Shown one piece after another: positions 7,012 to 14,516 of a stretch of 18,634 nucleotides of DNA; positions within the stretch are counted from its first letter, which is position 1, and every line of letters begins with the position of its first letter. The position numbers and the translations under genes are program-made. Source of the stretch: an uncultured Gammaproteobacteria bacterium (lineage in GTDB: Bacteria > Pseudomonadota > Gammaproteobacteria > Chromatiales > Chromatiaceae). Below the pieces are notes generated by a model. That model made no database searches. It was given only the letters and a program-made list of their open reading frames with translations, and was not told the origin of the DNA. Where the stretch lies: contig CALAZS010000291.1 in NCBI GenBank assembly GCA_937926265.1, forward strand, positions 1 through 18,634, written 5' to 3'.

Positions 7012-8058
7012 ATGCCCTTACTTAAAGTCGACAATATCACCTGCCAATATGATGAAGAAAAAGTCTTCGAATCACTGACTTTTCATGTCAACCAGGGTGA
7101 AATTGTCAGCTTGCTTGGCCCAAGCGGCTGCGGTAAAACTACCGCTCTCAGGGCAATTGCCGGTTTTGAACCGGTAACTAAAGGCAGTATTCGCATCAAC
7201 GGCAACATTGTTGCTCACAAAGAAGGGGCAGTTCCCCCGGAAAAACGACAGATCGGCATGGTATTCCAGGACTATGCTCTTTTTCCGCATTTGAATGTCG
7301 AAAAAAACATAACCTTTGGCCTGAGACATTTACCCAAAGCAGCCCAGTCTGAGCAGGTTGACAACATGATTGAAGCTGTCGGGCTAAAGGGCTTTGAAAA
7401 ACGCTTTCCGCATGAACTGTCCGGTGGACAGCAACAACGGGTTGCCCTGGCCCGGGCACTGGCGCCTCACCCCAACCTTTTACTTATGGATGAGCCTTTT
7501 TCCAACCTGGATATTGAATTACGGGAGAGACTTAGCCTTGAAGTCAGGGACATTTTAAAAAAAGTCGGTATCACCGGGATTCTTGTCACACATGATCAGC
7601 ATGAAGCCTTTGCCATATCCGACAAGGTGGGCGTCATGCAGAACGGCCAGATATTACAATGGGACACTCCCTATAACCTTTATCATGAGCCAACTGACAG
7701 GTTTGTTGCCGACTTTATCGGACAGGGTACATTTGTTGAAGCTATTGTTATGTCTGAAGACAGTTTTGATTCACCAATTGGTGAGCTCAAAGCCAACCGT
7801 GCCTACCCCCTTGAGCAAAACAGCAAAGTCGAAATCCTGCTGCGTCCGGACGATATTATTCCTGACAAAGACGGTGCCATCGAAGCAACGATCATTGAGA
7901 AGGCCTTTAAGGGTGCTGAAATCCTGTACACCCTGGCTCTGGCTTCAGGCCAGACACTGCTGTCTCTTTTTCCAAGCCACTGCAATCATCCGATTGGCAA
8001 AAAGGTTCGCGTCAATGCAGCACTTGACCACCTGATCTGTTTCCCGCTTCAGAAATAA
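7012..8058 (+). CDS. ABC transporter ATP-binding protein, FbpC/CysA-like
   Basis: This 348-residue protein is the ATPase subunit of an importer of the iron(III)/sulfate/polyamine class. Walker A GPSGCGKTT is at 36-44, the Q-loop Gln at 86, the signature LSGGQ at 136-140, Walker B LLLMDEP at 156-162 and the switch His at 194. After about residue 235 a C-terminal TOBE-like regulatory domain is likely (ILLRPDDI near 280). The order and spacing fit FbpC-like proteins, but substrate cannot be read from an ATPase. No permease or binding protein is next to it, which is unusual for this class. It lies 12 bases after argF and was probably co-transcribed with the arginine genes. An arginine or ornithine connection is possible but only suggested by position. 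Confidence 0.9.
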   Translation: MPLLKVDNITCQYDEEKVFESLTFHVNQGEIVSLLGPSGCGKTTALRAIAGFEPVTKGSIRINGNIVAHKEGAVPPEKRQIGMVFQDYALFPHLNVEKNITFGLRHLPKAAQSEQVDNMIEAVGLKGFEKRFPHELSGGQQQRVALARALAPHPNLLLMDEPFSNLDIELRERLSLEVRDILKKVGITGILVTHDQHEAFAISDKVGVMQNGQILQWDTPYNLYHEPTDRFVADFIGQGTFVEAIVMSEDSFDSPIGELKANRAYPLEQNSKVEILLRPDDIIPDKDGAIEATIIEKAFKGAEILYTLALASGQTLLSLFPSHCNHPIGKKVRVNAALDHLICFPLQK

Positions 8059-8127
8059 AAGCCCTGGCATTTTCGAAACAGTGTTTATCCGATAAAATCG
8101 TGCAATCTTTTATTTAGAGGAAAAGTG

Positions 8128-8808
8128 ATGAAGTTTGTAATCACATTGTTAATGATTCTCAGCCTGCCAGTTTCAGGTTTAATGGCAGCTGAATACCGTT
8201 ATGTCACGGACGAATTCAAGATCATGATGCGTACCGGTGAAAGCTCCGGCCATAAAATCAAACGCACCATCTCAAGCGGTACACAACTGGAACTCATTTC
8301 AAGTAACCGCGAAAGCGGTTATTCCAAAGTGCGCCTGCCATCTGGCACTGAAGGCTTTGTTTTAACCCGTCAGCTTTTGAATGAACCGGTTGCGCGTGAA
8401 AAGCTTAAAGCTGCGAATGAAAAACTCAAGGAACTGCAGGCAGCACCTGACCAGCTTTCAGCCAGGCTTTCCAAGCTCCAGGAAGATCATGCAACTTTAC
8501 AGCAAAGCCACCAGGTGCTTGAAAATGAGAAAAAGAACCTTGAACAGGAACTTTCAGGTATCAAACGAACGGCCTCCAACGCGATCAGGGTAACCAATGA
8601 ACGTAACGAGCTGCGTCAAAAAGTGACTGATCTCACCCGGGAACTTGAGAACCTGAAACAGGAAAATCGTGAATTAAGTAATGACACGGCACAGGACTGG
8701 TTCATTATCGGTGCAGCTGTTGTTATTGCCGGTATTTTGCTTGGCCTGATTCTGCCTCACCTGCGGGTACAAAGACGCAGGAATACATCTTCCTGGGATT
8801 CGTTTTAA
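8128..8808 (+). CDS. YgiM-like SH3-domain membrane protein (SH3 and anchor family)
   Basis: This 226-residue envelope protein has a signal peptide (about 1-21), a bacterial SH3 domain (about 22-85, with MMRTGESSGHKI and the RLPSGTEGFV segment), a charged coiled coil (about 88-188) and one C-terminal membrane helix (WFIIGAAVVIAGILLGLILP, 191-210) followed by a short basic tail. This domain order is that of the E. coli YgiM family, whose exact role is unclear; an envelope function is assumed. ATG at 8128 is preferred over the in-frame GTG at 8125 because AGAGG at 8116-8120 lies seven bases before it. It is convergent with ilvD, and the preceding ABC ATPase gene ends 69 bases upstream, so read-through from the arg operon is possible. 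Confidence 0.88.
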   Translation: MKFVITLLMILSLPVSGLMAAEYRYVTDEFKIMMRTGESSGHKIKRTISSGTQLELISSNRESGYSKVRLPSGTEGFVLTRQLLNEPVAREKLKAANEKLKELQAAPDQLSARLSKLQEDHATLQQSHQVLENEKKNLEQELSGIKRTASNAIRVTNERNELRQKVTDLTRELENLKQENRELSNDTAQDWFIIGAAVVIAGILLGLILPHLRVQRRRNTSSWDSF

Positions 8809-8818
8809 TTAATGAGAT

Positions 8819-8847
8819 TTGGATCCCCGCTTTCGCGGGGATGACAG
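8819..8847. repeat. GC-rich palindromic repeat between convergent genes
   Basis: ATCCCCGC (8823-8830) and GCGGGGAT (8835-8842) form a perfect 8-bp stem around TTTC. TGG before it and GACAG after it complete a motif I recognise as a common intergenic palindromic repeat of proteobacteria. It lies between the convergent ygiM-like and ilvD genes and could stop transcription from both sides, but no T-run follows on either strand. It belongs to a different family from the nested-hairpin repeats. Confidence 0.6.
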
Positions 8848-8871
8848 AAAATATCAATCACCAATACTGCC

Positions 8872-8922
8872 TGATCTGGTTTATTACCCGGTCTGGTCTA
8901 TTAACTGATCTGGCTTAAATCC
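8872..8922. repeat. three imperfect 17-bp tandem repeats across the ilvD stop
   Basis: Units start at 8872, 8889 and 8906. They read TGATCTGGTTTATTACC, CGGTCTGGTCTATTAAC and TGATCTGGCTTAAATCC, sharing the kernel TCTGG-N-(T/C)TA. The period of 17 is not a multiple of three, so copies placed in the coding end of ilvD would change frame. The array runs from the non-coding flank into the last codons of ilvD (stop at 8901-8903). Confidence 0.45.
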
Positions 8923-10799
8923 CTGACAGCGCCTCTAGCTGCAGAAGTTGTCAAAGCCGCATAAGCTTTCAACGCAGTTGAGACATAGCGGTCGCGGTTT
9001 ACAGGCTGCCAGGCATTGGCTTTTTGCTCCATGGCAGCCCGGCGCTTGCTGATTTCTTCATCAGAAACATCCATGTTGATGGTTCTGTTTGGAATATCAA
9101 TGATGATCAAGTCACCTTCTTCAACCAGGCCGATGTTGCCACCTTCTGCAGCCTCGGGTGAGCAATGTCCGATTGAAAGCCCTGAAGTTCCACCTGAGAA
9201 ACGACCATCTGTGACTAAAGCACAGGCTTTACCAAGTCCCTTGGATTTAAGGTAGCTGGTTGGATAAAGCATTTCCTGCATACCCGGGCCGCCTTTGGGG
9301 CCTTCATAGCGAATGATTAACACATCACCTTCATCGATTTGATCACCAAGAATTGCTTCAACTGCTGCATCCTGACTTTCAAAAATACGTGCCGGCCCAA
9401 TAAAACCGCGCAAGGTCGAAGTGGGCACGCTCGTGGTGTATCGTAATTTTTCGGCTTCAAGCATGCTCATATCGACACCAGCGGTTTTGACTATGCAGCC
9501 ATCCTCGGCAATATTGCCGTACAAAACGGCCAGTCCACCATCCTGGGAATAGGCATGGGCAATATCACGGATACAGCCATTTTCCCTGTCGATATCCAGA
9601 TCCGGCCAGCGGCTGTCCTGGCTGAAAGCCACCTGGGTTGGAATCCCCCCGGGACCTGCCAGGTAACGCTGCCTGGCCTGCTGTTCTTCACTTTTAACAA
9701 CATCCCAGCTATCCAAAGCTGCACCCATATTTTCAGAATGAACAGTGTGGCAGTCTCTATGGATCAAACCGCCCCGGTCAAGTTCAGCCAGAATACCGAT
9801 CACACCACCTGCGCGGTGCACGTCCTCCATATGGTACTGCTGGGTTGCCGGGGCAACCTTGCAGAGGTTGGGTACCTTGCGGCTCATACGATCAATGTCT
9901 GCCATGGTGAAATCCACTCCGGCTTCCTGGGCAGCTGCCAAAAGGTGTAAAACGGTATTGGTTGAACCACCCATGGCGATATCCAGTGCAATCGCATTTT
10001 CGAAAGCATCAAATGATGCGATGCTGCGTGGCAGTATTGAGGCATCATCCTGTTCGTAATAGCGCTTGGCCAGGTCAACTGCCAGTCGCCCTGCTTCCAG
10101 GAATAACGATTCACGGTCTGCATGTGTAGCCAGCAATGAACCATTGCCCGGCAATGACAGTCCCAGAGCTTCAGTCAGACAATTCATCGAATTGGCAGTG
10201 AACATACCGGAACAGGAACCACAGGTCGGACAGGCTGAACGCTCAATACTGGCGACATCTTCATCAGTTTCATTCGGATTGGCTGCCGAAACCATCGCGT
10301 CAACCAGGTCAAGCTTGATCTCTCCCTTGTTGGCCAGTGTGACCTTTCCAGCTTCCATCGGACCACCTGAAACAAATACCGCAGGAATATTCAGTCTCAT
10401 GGCAGCCATCAACATCCCGGGCGTTATCTTGTCACAGTTGGAAATGCAAACCAGTGCATCAGCGCAGTGGGCATTTACCATGTATTCAACCGAGTCCGCG
10501 ATCAGGTCTCGAGATGGCAAAGAGTACAACATGCCACCATGTCCCATGGCGATACCATCATCAACGGCGATAGTATTAAATTCCTTGGCAACACCACCGG
10601 CTTTTTCAATCTCTCTCGCTACCAGTTGCCCCATGTCCTTCAAATGAACATGTCCCGGAACGAACTGAGTAAACGAATTGGCCACCGCAATGATGGGTTT
10701 GTCAAAATCACCATCTTTCATTCCTGTGGCACGCCATAAGGCACGGGCACCGGCCATATTGCGGCCATGCGTGGTGGTTCTGGATCGGTATTGCGGCAT
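8901..10799 (-). CDS. ilvD: dihydroxy-acid dehydratase
   Basis: This 632-residue iron-sulfur enzyme dehydrates 2,3-dihydroxy-3-methylbutanoate and its homologue to the 2-oxo acids that lead to valine, isoleucine and leucine. The N-terminus (MPQYRSRTTTHGRNMAGARALWRATGM in outline) and the cluster cysteines in CISNCDKITPG (Cys118, Cys122) and CPTCGSCSGMF (190-200) match the enterobacterial enzyme closely. EGPKGGPGMQEML and GRFSGGTSGLSIGH are also present. It is about 16 residues longer than E. coli IlvD. The extra length is an insertion near residues 444-466, between TAGVD and IGPARIFESQ. ATG at 10799 has AGGAG at 10806-10810. It is a single-gene unit, convergent with the ygiM-like gene and separated by a terminator from the upstream repeat-protein gene. 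Confidence 0.96.
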   Translation of the reverse strand: MPQYRSRTTTHGRNMAGARALWRATGMKDGDFDKPIIAVANSFTQFVPGHVHLKDMGQLVAREIEKAGGVAKEFNTIAVDDGIAMGHGGMLYSLPSRDLIADSVEYMVNAHCADALVCISNCDKITPGMLMAAMRLNIPAVFVSGGPMEAGKVTLANKGEIKLDLVDAMVSAANPNETDEDVASIERSACPTCGSCSGMFTANSMNCLTEALGLSLPGNGSLLATHADRESLFLEAGRLAVDLAKRYYEQDDASILPRSIASFDAFENAIALDIAMGGSTNTVLHLLAAAQEAGVDFTMADIDRMSRKVPNLCKVAPATQQYHMEDVHRAGGVIGILAELDRGGLIHRDCHTVHSENMGAALDSWDVVKSEEQQARQRYLAGPGGIPTQVAFSQDSRWPDLDIDRENGCIRDIAHAYSQDGGLAVLYGNIAEDGCIVKTAGVDMSMLEAEKLRYTTSVPTSTLRGFIGPARIFESQDAAVEAILGDQIDEGDVLIIRYEGPKGGPGMQEMLYPTSYLKSKGLGKACALVTDGRFSGGTSGLSIGHCSPEAAEGGNIGLVEEGDLIIIDIPNRTINMDVSDEEISKRRAAMEQKANAWQPVNRDRYVSTALKAYAALTTSAARGAVRDLSQIS

Positions 10800-10908
10800 A
10801 TTTGTCTCCTGCGAAAAATTATCCGCCTATTATGGCTTGATGTGTGGTCAGTCGTCGAGAACGGCTAAGACAAAATAATCTCAGGAAAAATATGAGGGAA
10901 ATAAATGC

Positions 10909-10939
10909 TATTAAAAAATAGCCGCCAAAAATTGACGGC
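10909..10939 (-). terminator. intrinsic terminator of the pentapeptide-repeat gene
   Basis: Read on the minus strand, GCCGTCAA (10939-10932) pairs with TTGGCGGC (10928-10921) over 8 bp with one G-T wobble and a three-base loop. TATTTTTTAA (10920-10911) follows. It lies 25 bases after the stop of the minus-strand gene at 10964 and upstream of ilvD, so it separates the two transcripts. Confidence 0.7.
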
Positions 10940-10963
10940 CATTTTAAGAGTTATTATTAAAAA

Positions 10964-11308
10964 TCAGGATTTTGCTTTTTCTGCCATGATTTCAGCCGCT
11001 TTCATCTGGGCTGCCCTAACCTGGGCAGCACGCACTTTAGCGGCCATCATTTCAGCTGCTTCCATCTGGGCAGCACGAACCTGTGCTGCACGTACTTTGG
11101 CAGCCATCATCTCAGCAGCCTTCATCTGGGCTGCCCTGACACGGGCCGCCTGAACCTGAGCCGCTTTCATTTTCGCAGCTTCCATCTGGGCTGCTTTCAC
11201 CATGGCACGATATTCCACCTCATTGGTGGGTTTTTGCAGCGTGTTGGCTGATAAATTCGCAGAAAAAGCCAAACCAATGACAATCGCCGCTAAAAGTAAC
11301 TTTTTCAT
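10964..11308 (-). CDS. secreted alanine-rich pentapeptide-repeat protein, function unknown
   Basis: I do not recognise this 114-residue protein. It has a clear signal peptide (MKKLLLAAIVIGLAFSANLSA, cut after about residue 21, so exported to the periplasm or beyond). After NTLQKPTNEVEYRAMVK comes a run of about fifteen pentads of the type x-Ala-Ala-x-(Met/Val) from residue 38 to 112. The pentads are grouped in nearly identical 20-residue units starting at residues 39, 59, 79 and 99. Lysine, arginine, glutamate and glutamine fill the variable places, so a long charged helix is likely. There is no cysteine. ATG at 11308 is chosen because GAGG at 11314-11317 lies five bases upstream; the GTG at 11320 would overlap that ribosome site. 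It has its own terminator and is divergent from the lipoprotein gene at 11450. Confidence 0.75.
   Translation of the reverse strand: MKKLLLAAIVIGLAFSANLSANTLQKPTNEVEYRAMVKAAQMEAAKMKAAQVQAARVRAAQMKAAEMMAAKVRAAQVRAAQMEAAEMMAAKVRAAQVRAAQMKAAEIMAEKAKS
10973..11194 (-). repeat. 60-bp tandem repeat inside the pentapeptide-repeat gene
   Basis: Four units of 60 bp, the last one shortened, encode 20-residue blocks such as AAQMKAAEMMAAKVRAAQVR. Units start, on the minus strand, near 11194, 11134, 11074 and 11014. The second and third differ by one residue (Lys/Glu), which suggests recent duplication, while the first is more diverged. Within each unit a 15-bp sub-period encodes the pentads. Confidence 0.8.
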
Positions 11309-11449
11309 TTCTATCCTCACTTGAAGTCTATGTGGTCAGTAATCATCTTCGTGATTATCCTCACAACTAAGTGTAGGCAAGAGATTGAAGTTTTCAAATC
11401 TTTACAGTGATAGAATTTCAGAATTCATCCATTTATTCCCGGTATCCAA

Positions 11450-11740
11450 ATGAATACACACATTCTCCGCCTGCTGCTGTTGATATTAACTCTACTTTTT
11501 ATGGCAGGTTGTAGTGAAGAACAGCAAAACAAGCTCTCGCGCCTTGGAGTAACCTGGCTCGAAGGAAATTATCGTGTTACCTATGCCGTTGGTGACCACG
11601 TCAAAAGTTGGGAAGTCATTGATGGCAAGGTAACTTCCGAACCGGCAAAAGGCTATTACTATTTCTGGACACGTGTTGACGGAAAAAAACGTTATATTCA
11701 AACACCGATTGAACGCACCTACATCGAAGAAATTAACTAG
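11450..11740 (+). CDS. small lipoprotein of unknown function
   Basis: This 96-residue protein starts with a hydrophobic signal ending in a lipobox-like FMAGC with Cys21, so it is probably lipidated and held in the envelope. The mature part has about 75 residues, rich in Tyr, Trp and Lys, with strand-like segments (NYRVTYAVGDHVKSWEVIDGKV and YYYFWTRVDGKKRYIQTPIERTYI in outline). I do not recognise a family. The Met at -3 of the lipobox is a little atypical, and no strong ribosome site precedes the ATG. argE begins 32 bases after its stop, so it may lead the argE-argA transcript. A link to arginine metabolism is not implied by the sequence. Confidence 0.72.
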   Translation: MNTHILRLLLLILTLLFMAGCSEEQQNKLSRLGVTWLEGNYRVTYAVGDHVKSWEVIDGKVTSEPAKGYYYFWTRVDGKKRYIQTPIERTYIEEIN

Positions 11741-11772
11741 CCTGTTATTTTAGACAGCAATTAGCAGGCAGC

Positions 11773-12930
11773 ATGAGCCATTCACATAACATTCCGGATA
11801 TCACCCAGGCGATAAAAAAACTGATAGCTGCGCCTTCGATAAGCAGTTTTAACGCATCCCTGGATACTTCCAATATCACTGTAATTGAAACCCTGCATGA
11901 CTGGTTCAATGATCTGGGTTTTAAAGTTGAGATTTTTGAAGTACCGAACTACCCGGGTAAGTACAACCTGGTAGCTTCCTCAGGATCAGGGCCAGATGGA
12001 CTAGTGTTAGCTGGGCACACCGATACCGTGCCTTTTGACGAAGGTAAATGGACACAATCACCATTCAAGCTGACAGAAAAAGATCAGAGACTTTACGGAC
12101 TGGGTAGCTGCGACATGAAAGGTTTCTTTGCCTTTATCACAGAAGCCATTCGTGATCTGGATTTAGAGAAACTCAAAAAGCCCTTAATTATTATTGCAAC
12201 TGCTGACGAAGAATCCTCCATGTGTGGTGCCAAGGCAATCAAACCAAGATTTGCAACACTTGGCAGACATTGCGTTATCGGTGAACCGACAAGCCTTAAA
12301 CCGATACGCATGCATAAAGGCATTTTCATGGAAGGCATCAGGCTCACAGGACTTTCAGGTCACTCCAGCAACCCTGCCCTTGGCAATAATGCCCTGGAAG
12401 GTATGCACTCTATCATTTCAGAATTGATCGACTGGCGAACCGAGCTACAAAGCAAGTTTCAAAACCCGGCTTTTGAAGTACAGGTACCAACACTCAATTT
12501 TGGACATATTCATGGTGGTGATAACCCAAACCGTATTTGTGGCCACTGTGAAATGCATATTGATTTACGTCCTCTGCCGGGCATGGCCATTGATGAATTA
12601 CGTGAAGACATGCATAAAAGGCTGAACCTGCGAATCGCTGACAGTGGTTTGAGGATTGAATACCTGCCACTTTTCGATGGCATTCCGGCAATGGAAACAG
12701 ATGGTGATGCAGCAATTGTTAAAGTGACTGAAAAGTTAACCGGATACAGTTCTCAAGCCGTCGCCTTTGGAACCGAAGGGCCTTACTTTAACAATATGGG
12801 TATGGATACAGTCATCCTTGGTCCTGGCAGTATTGACCAGGCTCATCAACCTGATGAATACCTGGCGCTTGACCAGATTAAGCCAGGGGTGCAGTTAATT
12901 AAAAACCTGATTAATCATTTCTGCCTTTAA
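11773..12930 (+). CDS. argE: acetylornithine deacetylase
   Basis: This 385-residue M20-family metallohydrolase removes the acetyl group from N-acetylornithine, giving ornithine. The two-metal site is visible: His82 and Asp84 in AGHTDTVP, bridging Asp114 in GSCDMKG, catalytic Glu146 and ligand Glu147 in ADEESSMCGAK, Glu171 in GEPTSLKP, and a late His in GSIDQAHQPDEY. The dimerisation domain lies at about 180-290 (HKGIFMEGIRLTGLSGHSSNP). Length and blocks fit ArgE better than DapE or other M20 peptidases, and the neighbour argA supports this. AGG at 11766-11768 precedes the ATG. Having ArgE with a classical ArgA indicates the linear route, in which acetate is released rather than recycled by ArgJ. 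Confidence 0.93.
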   Translation: MSHSHNIPDITQAIKKLIAAPSISSFNASLDTSNITVIETLHDWFNDLGFKVEIFEVPNYPGKYNLVASSGSGPDGLVLAGHTDTVPFDEGKWTQSPFKLTEKDQRLYGLGSCDMKGFFAFITEAIRDLDLEKLKKPLIIIATADEESSMCGAKAIKPRFATLGRHCVIGEPTSLKPIRMHKGIFMEGIRLTGLSGHSSNPALGNNALEGMHSIISELIDWRTELQSKFQNPAFEVQVPTLNFGHIHGGDNPNRICGHCEMHIDLRPLPGMAIDELREDMHKRLNLRIADSGLRIEYLPLFDGIPAMETDGDAAIVKVTEKLTGYSSQAVAFGTEGPYFNNMGMDTVILGPGSIDQAHQPDEYLALDQIKPGVQLIKNLINHFCL

Positions 12931-12949
12931 GAATAACTACACGTATATG

Positions 12950-12961
12950 AATCAATTGATT
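12950..12961. promoter_or_regulatory. 12-bp palindrome just before argA
   Basis: AATCAATTGATT is a perfect palindrome in the 42-base gap between argE and argA, 11 bases before the argA ATG, where a ribosome site is otherwise lacking. It could be an operator or a chance AT-rich dyad. It does not fit the ArgR box spacing. Confidence 0.25.
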
Positions 12962-12972
12962 ATTATGTGCTG

Positions 12973-14295
12973 ATGAAAGCAAAAGACAGTAAAAATTTGT
13001 TTGTCGACTGGTTCAGGGCCTCATCCCCTTATATCCACGCGCACCGTGGCAAAGCCTTTGTCGTCGTATTTGAAGGTGAAGCAATAGAATCTTCAGGCTT
13101 TACCGACCTGATTCATGATATTGCACTGCTTCAGGGTCTGGGAATCAAACTGGTACTTGTTCATGGCGCCCGCCCGCAAATCGAAGCCAACCTGAAACAA
13201 AAAGGACTGGTATCGGAATTTTCTGACGGCCTAAGGGTGACTGATGAAAAAATGCTGGCCGGAGTTAAGGAGGCAGCCGGCAGCGTGCGCCTGGAAATCG
13301 AAGCACTGCTATCGCAGGGGCTGGCAAATTCACCCATGGCTGGCACAAGAATCCGGGTTGCTTCCGGCAACTTTGTCATGGCAAAGCCCATCGGTGTACT
13401 CGATGGTATTGACTACGCCCATACCGGCGAAGTCCGTCGTGTTGATGCTGGCGCCATCATCCAACAGCTGGAAAATGAAAATATCGTGCTGATTTCACCC
13501 CTGGGTTACTCACCTACCGGTGAGATTTTCAACCTTGCTGCCAATGACGTCGGGGCCAGCGTCGCCGTTGCCTTGAATGCTGACAAACTCATTTACCTGA
13601 CAGAGCACAAAGATTTAAAAGCCGGCAGGCAAAACAGTCACCTTACTCCAGCTGCCATGGAAAGTTTTATCAAACGCAGAAAGAAACTGTCTGAAAAAAC
13701 AGTTCACTGCCTCAATAATGCGGCTGATGCCTGTCGCTCTGGCGTTAAAAGAGCTCACCTGGTACCGCGGCATATCGATGGTGGCCTGCTGAAAGAACTT
13801 TTTACTCGAGACGGCACCGGTCTGCTGATTACGGCGGAAGCTTATGAAAAAATTCGTCCGGCAGGCATTGATGATGTCACCGGCATTATCGAACTGCTCA
13901 GCCCGCTTGAAGATAAAGGCATTCTGGTAAAACGTTCGAGGGATTTACTCGAAACAGAAATTCATAACTTTGAAGTGGTCGAACGTGATGGCATGATCAT
14001 TGGTTGCGCAGCCTTGTACCGGTACCCGAAAAACAGTGCCGCAGAACTGGCCTGCATTGTGATTCACCCCGATTACCAGTCCGATGGCAAGGGTGATATG
14101 TTGTTGGCCCACATGGAAAAACTCGCCTCCAAAATGGGCCTTGAACAAGTCTTCATTTTAACAACACAGACCATGCACTGGTTCCAGGAAAGGGGATTCA
14201 AAAGAGCCGACGTATCGATACTCCCCAGGCAAAAACGCAAGCTGTATAATTACCAGAGAAATTCCAAAGTAGCTTTAAAGATACTCAATTTCTGA
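12973..14295 (+). CDS. argA: amino-acid N-acetyltransferase (N-acetylglutamate synthase)
   Basis: This 440-residue enzyme acetylates glutamate with acetyl-CoA, the first step of arginine synthesis. It has the classical two-domain form: an amino-acid-kinase-like domain (about 1-285, with AHRGKAFVVVFEGEA, LVLVHGARPQI and SPLGYSPTGEIFNL), which usually binds arginine for feedback inhibition, and a C-terminal GNAT domain (about 290-435, with IHPDYQSDGKGDMLL and the WFQERGFK block). ATG at 12973 is preferred, but GTG at 12967 in the same frame is possible (442 residues). Neither has a clear ribosome site, so coupling to argE is likely. With argE, argD and argF in the window, four arginine steps are present. 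The catalytic acetyl-CoA loop reads QSDGKG, slightly different from the common Q-x-x-G-x-G spacing only in its residues. Confidence 0.94.
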   Translation: MKAKDSKNLFVDWFRASSPYIHAHRGKAFVVVFEGEAIESSGFTDLIHDIALLQGLGIKLVLVHGARPQIEANLKQKGLVSEFSDGLRVTDEKMLAGVKEAAGSVRLEIEALLSQGLANSPMAGTRIRVASGNFVMAKPIGVLDGIDYAHTGEVRRVDAGAIIQQLENENIVLISPLGYSPTGEIFNLAANDVGASVAVALNADKLIYLTEHKDLKAGRQNSHLTPAAMESFIKRRKKLSEKTVHCLNNAADACRSGVKRAHLVPRHIDGGLLKELFTRDGTGLLITAEAYEKIRPAGIDDVTGIIELLSPLEDKGILVKRSRDLLETEIHNFEVVERDGMIIGCAALYRYPKNSAAELACIVIHPDYQSDGKGDMLLAHMEKLASKMGLEQVFILTTQTMHWFQERGFKRADVSILPRQKRKLYNYQRNSKVALKILNF

Positions 14296-14516
14296 TCTGT
14301 TTTTAATAAAAATGTATTGCAATGACTGGCTCAGAAACGCACCAAAAGTGGACAACTTTTTTCAACTGCGCACCACCTGTGCACAAAAAAACCGAATTTG
14401 CCGGCTGTATTAGCCGAAAAACCCTGAAATTAGCAGGCGCGTTTCTTGCTAAGGTAAATATGTCGAATTTCGTTAATAGCGCGTTAACGTCAAAATTTAC
14501 CAACAGGAGATCTGCC
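14296..14516. other. intergenic region, argA to the small membrane-protein gene
   Basis: No gene is supported here. An open frame upstream of the 47-residue gene reaches back to 14322, but its ATG has no ribosome site and the added 65 residues look like translated non-coding DNA. A weak AT-rich hairpin, AAAAGT (14344-14349) with ACTTTT (14355-14360) and a short T-run, might end the argA transcript. A second dyad, CGTTAA (14471-14476) with TTAACG (14484-14489), lies 28 bases before the next start codon. Confidence 0.4.

Noticed and set aside
8819..8847. The GGATCCCCGC hairpin as another copy of the nested-hairpin family
   Set aside because: It lacks the GGA loop, the ACAGGGA and TTTACGGCGTC core, and any outer arms. 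It is a separate, common palindrome type.
10905..11153. Plus-strand open frame opposite the pentapeptide-repeat gene, giving a hydrophobic repetitive protein
   Set aside because: It is the mirror of the repetitive minus-strand gene. It lacks a ribosome site, while the minus strand has a signal peptide, a ribosome site and a terminator.
11405..11430. Possible ArgR box upstream of the lipoprotein-argE-argA genes
   Set aside because: The half-sites resembling TGAAT and ATTCA are separated by six bases instead of four and one half is imperfect, so the match is no better than expected in AT-rich DNA.
14322..14516. N-terminal extension of the 47-residue membrane protein to 112 residues
   Set aside because: The upstream ATG has no ribosome site, the added part has no recognisable features, and a strong AGGAGA sits just before the internal ATG at 14517.
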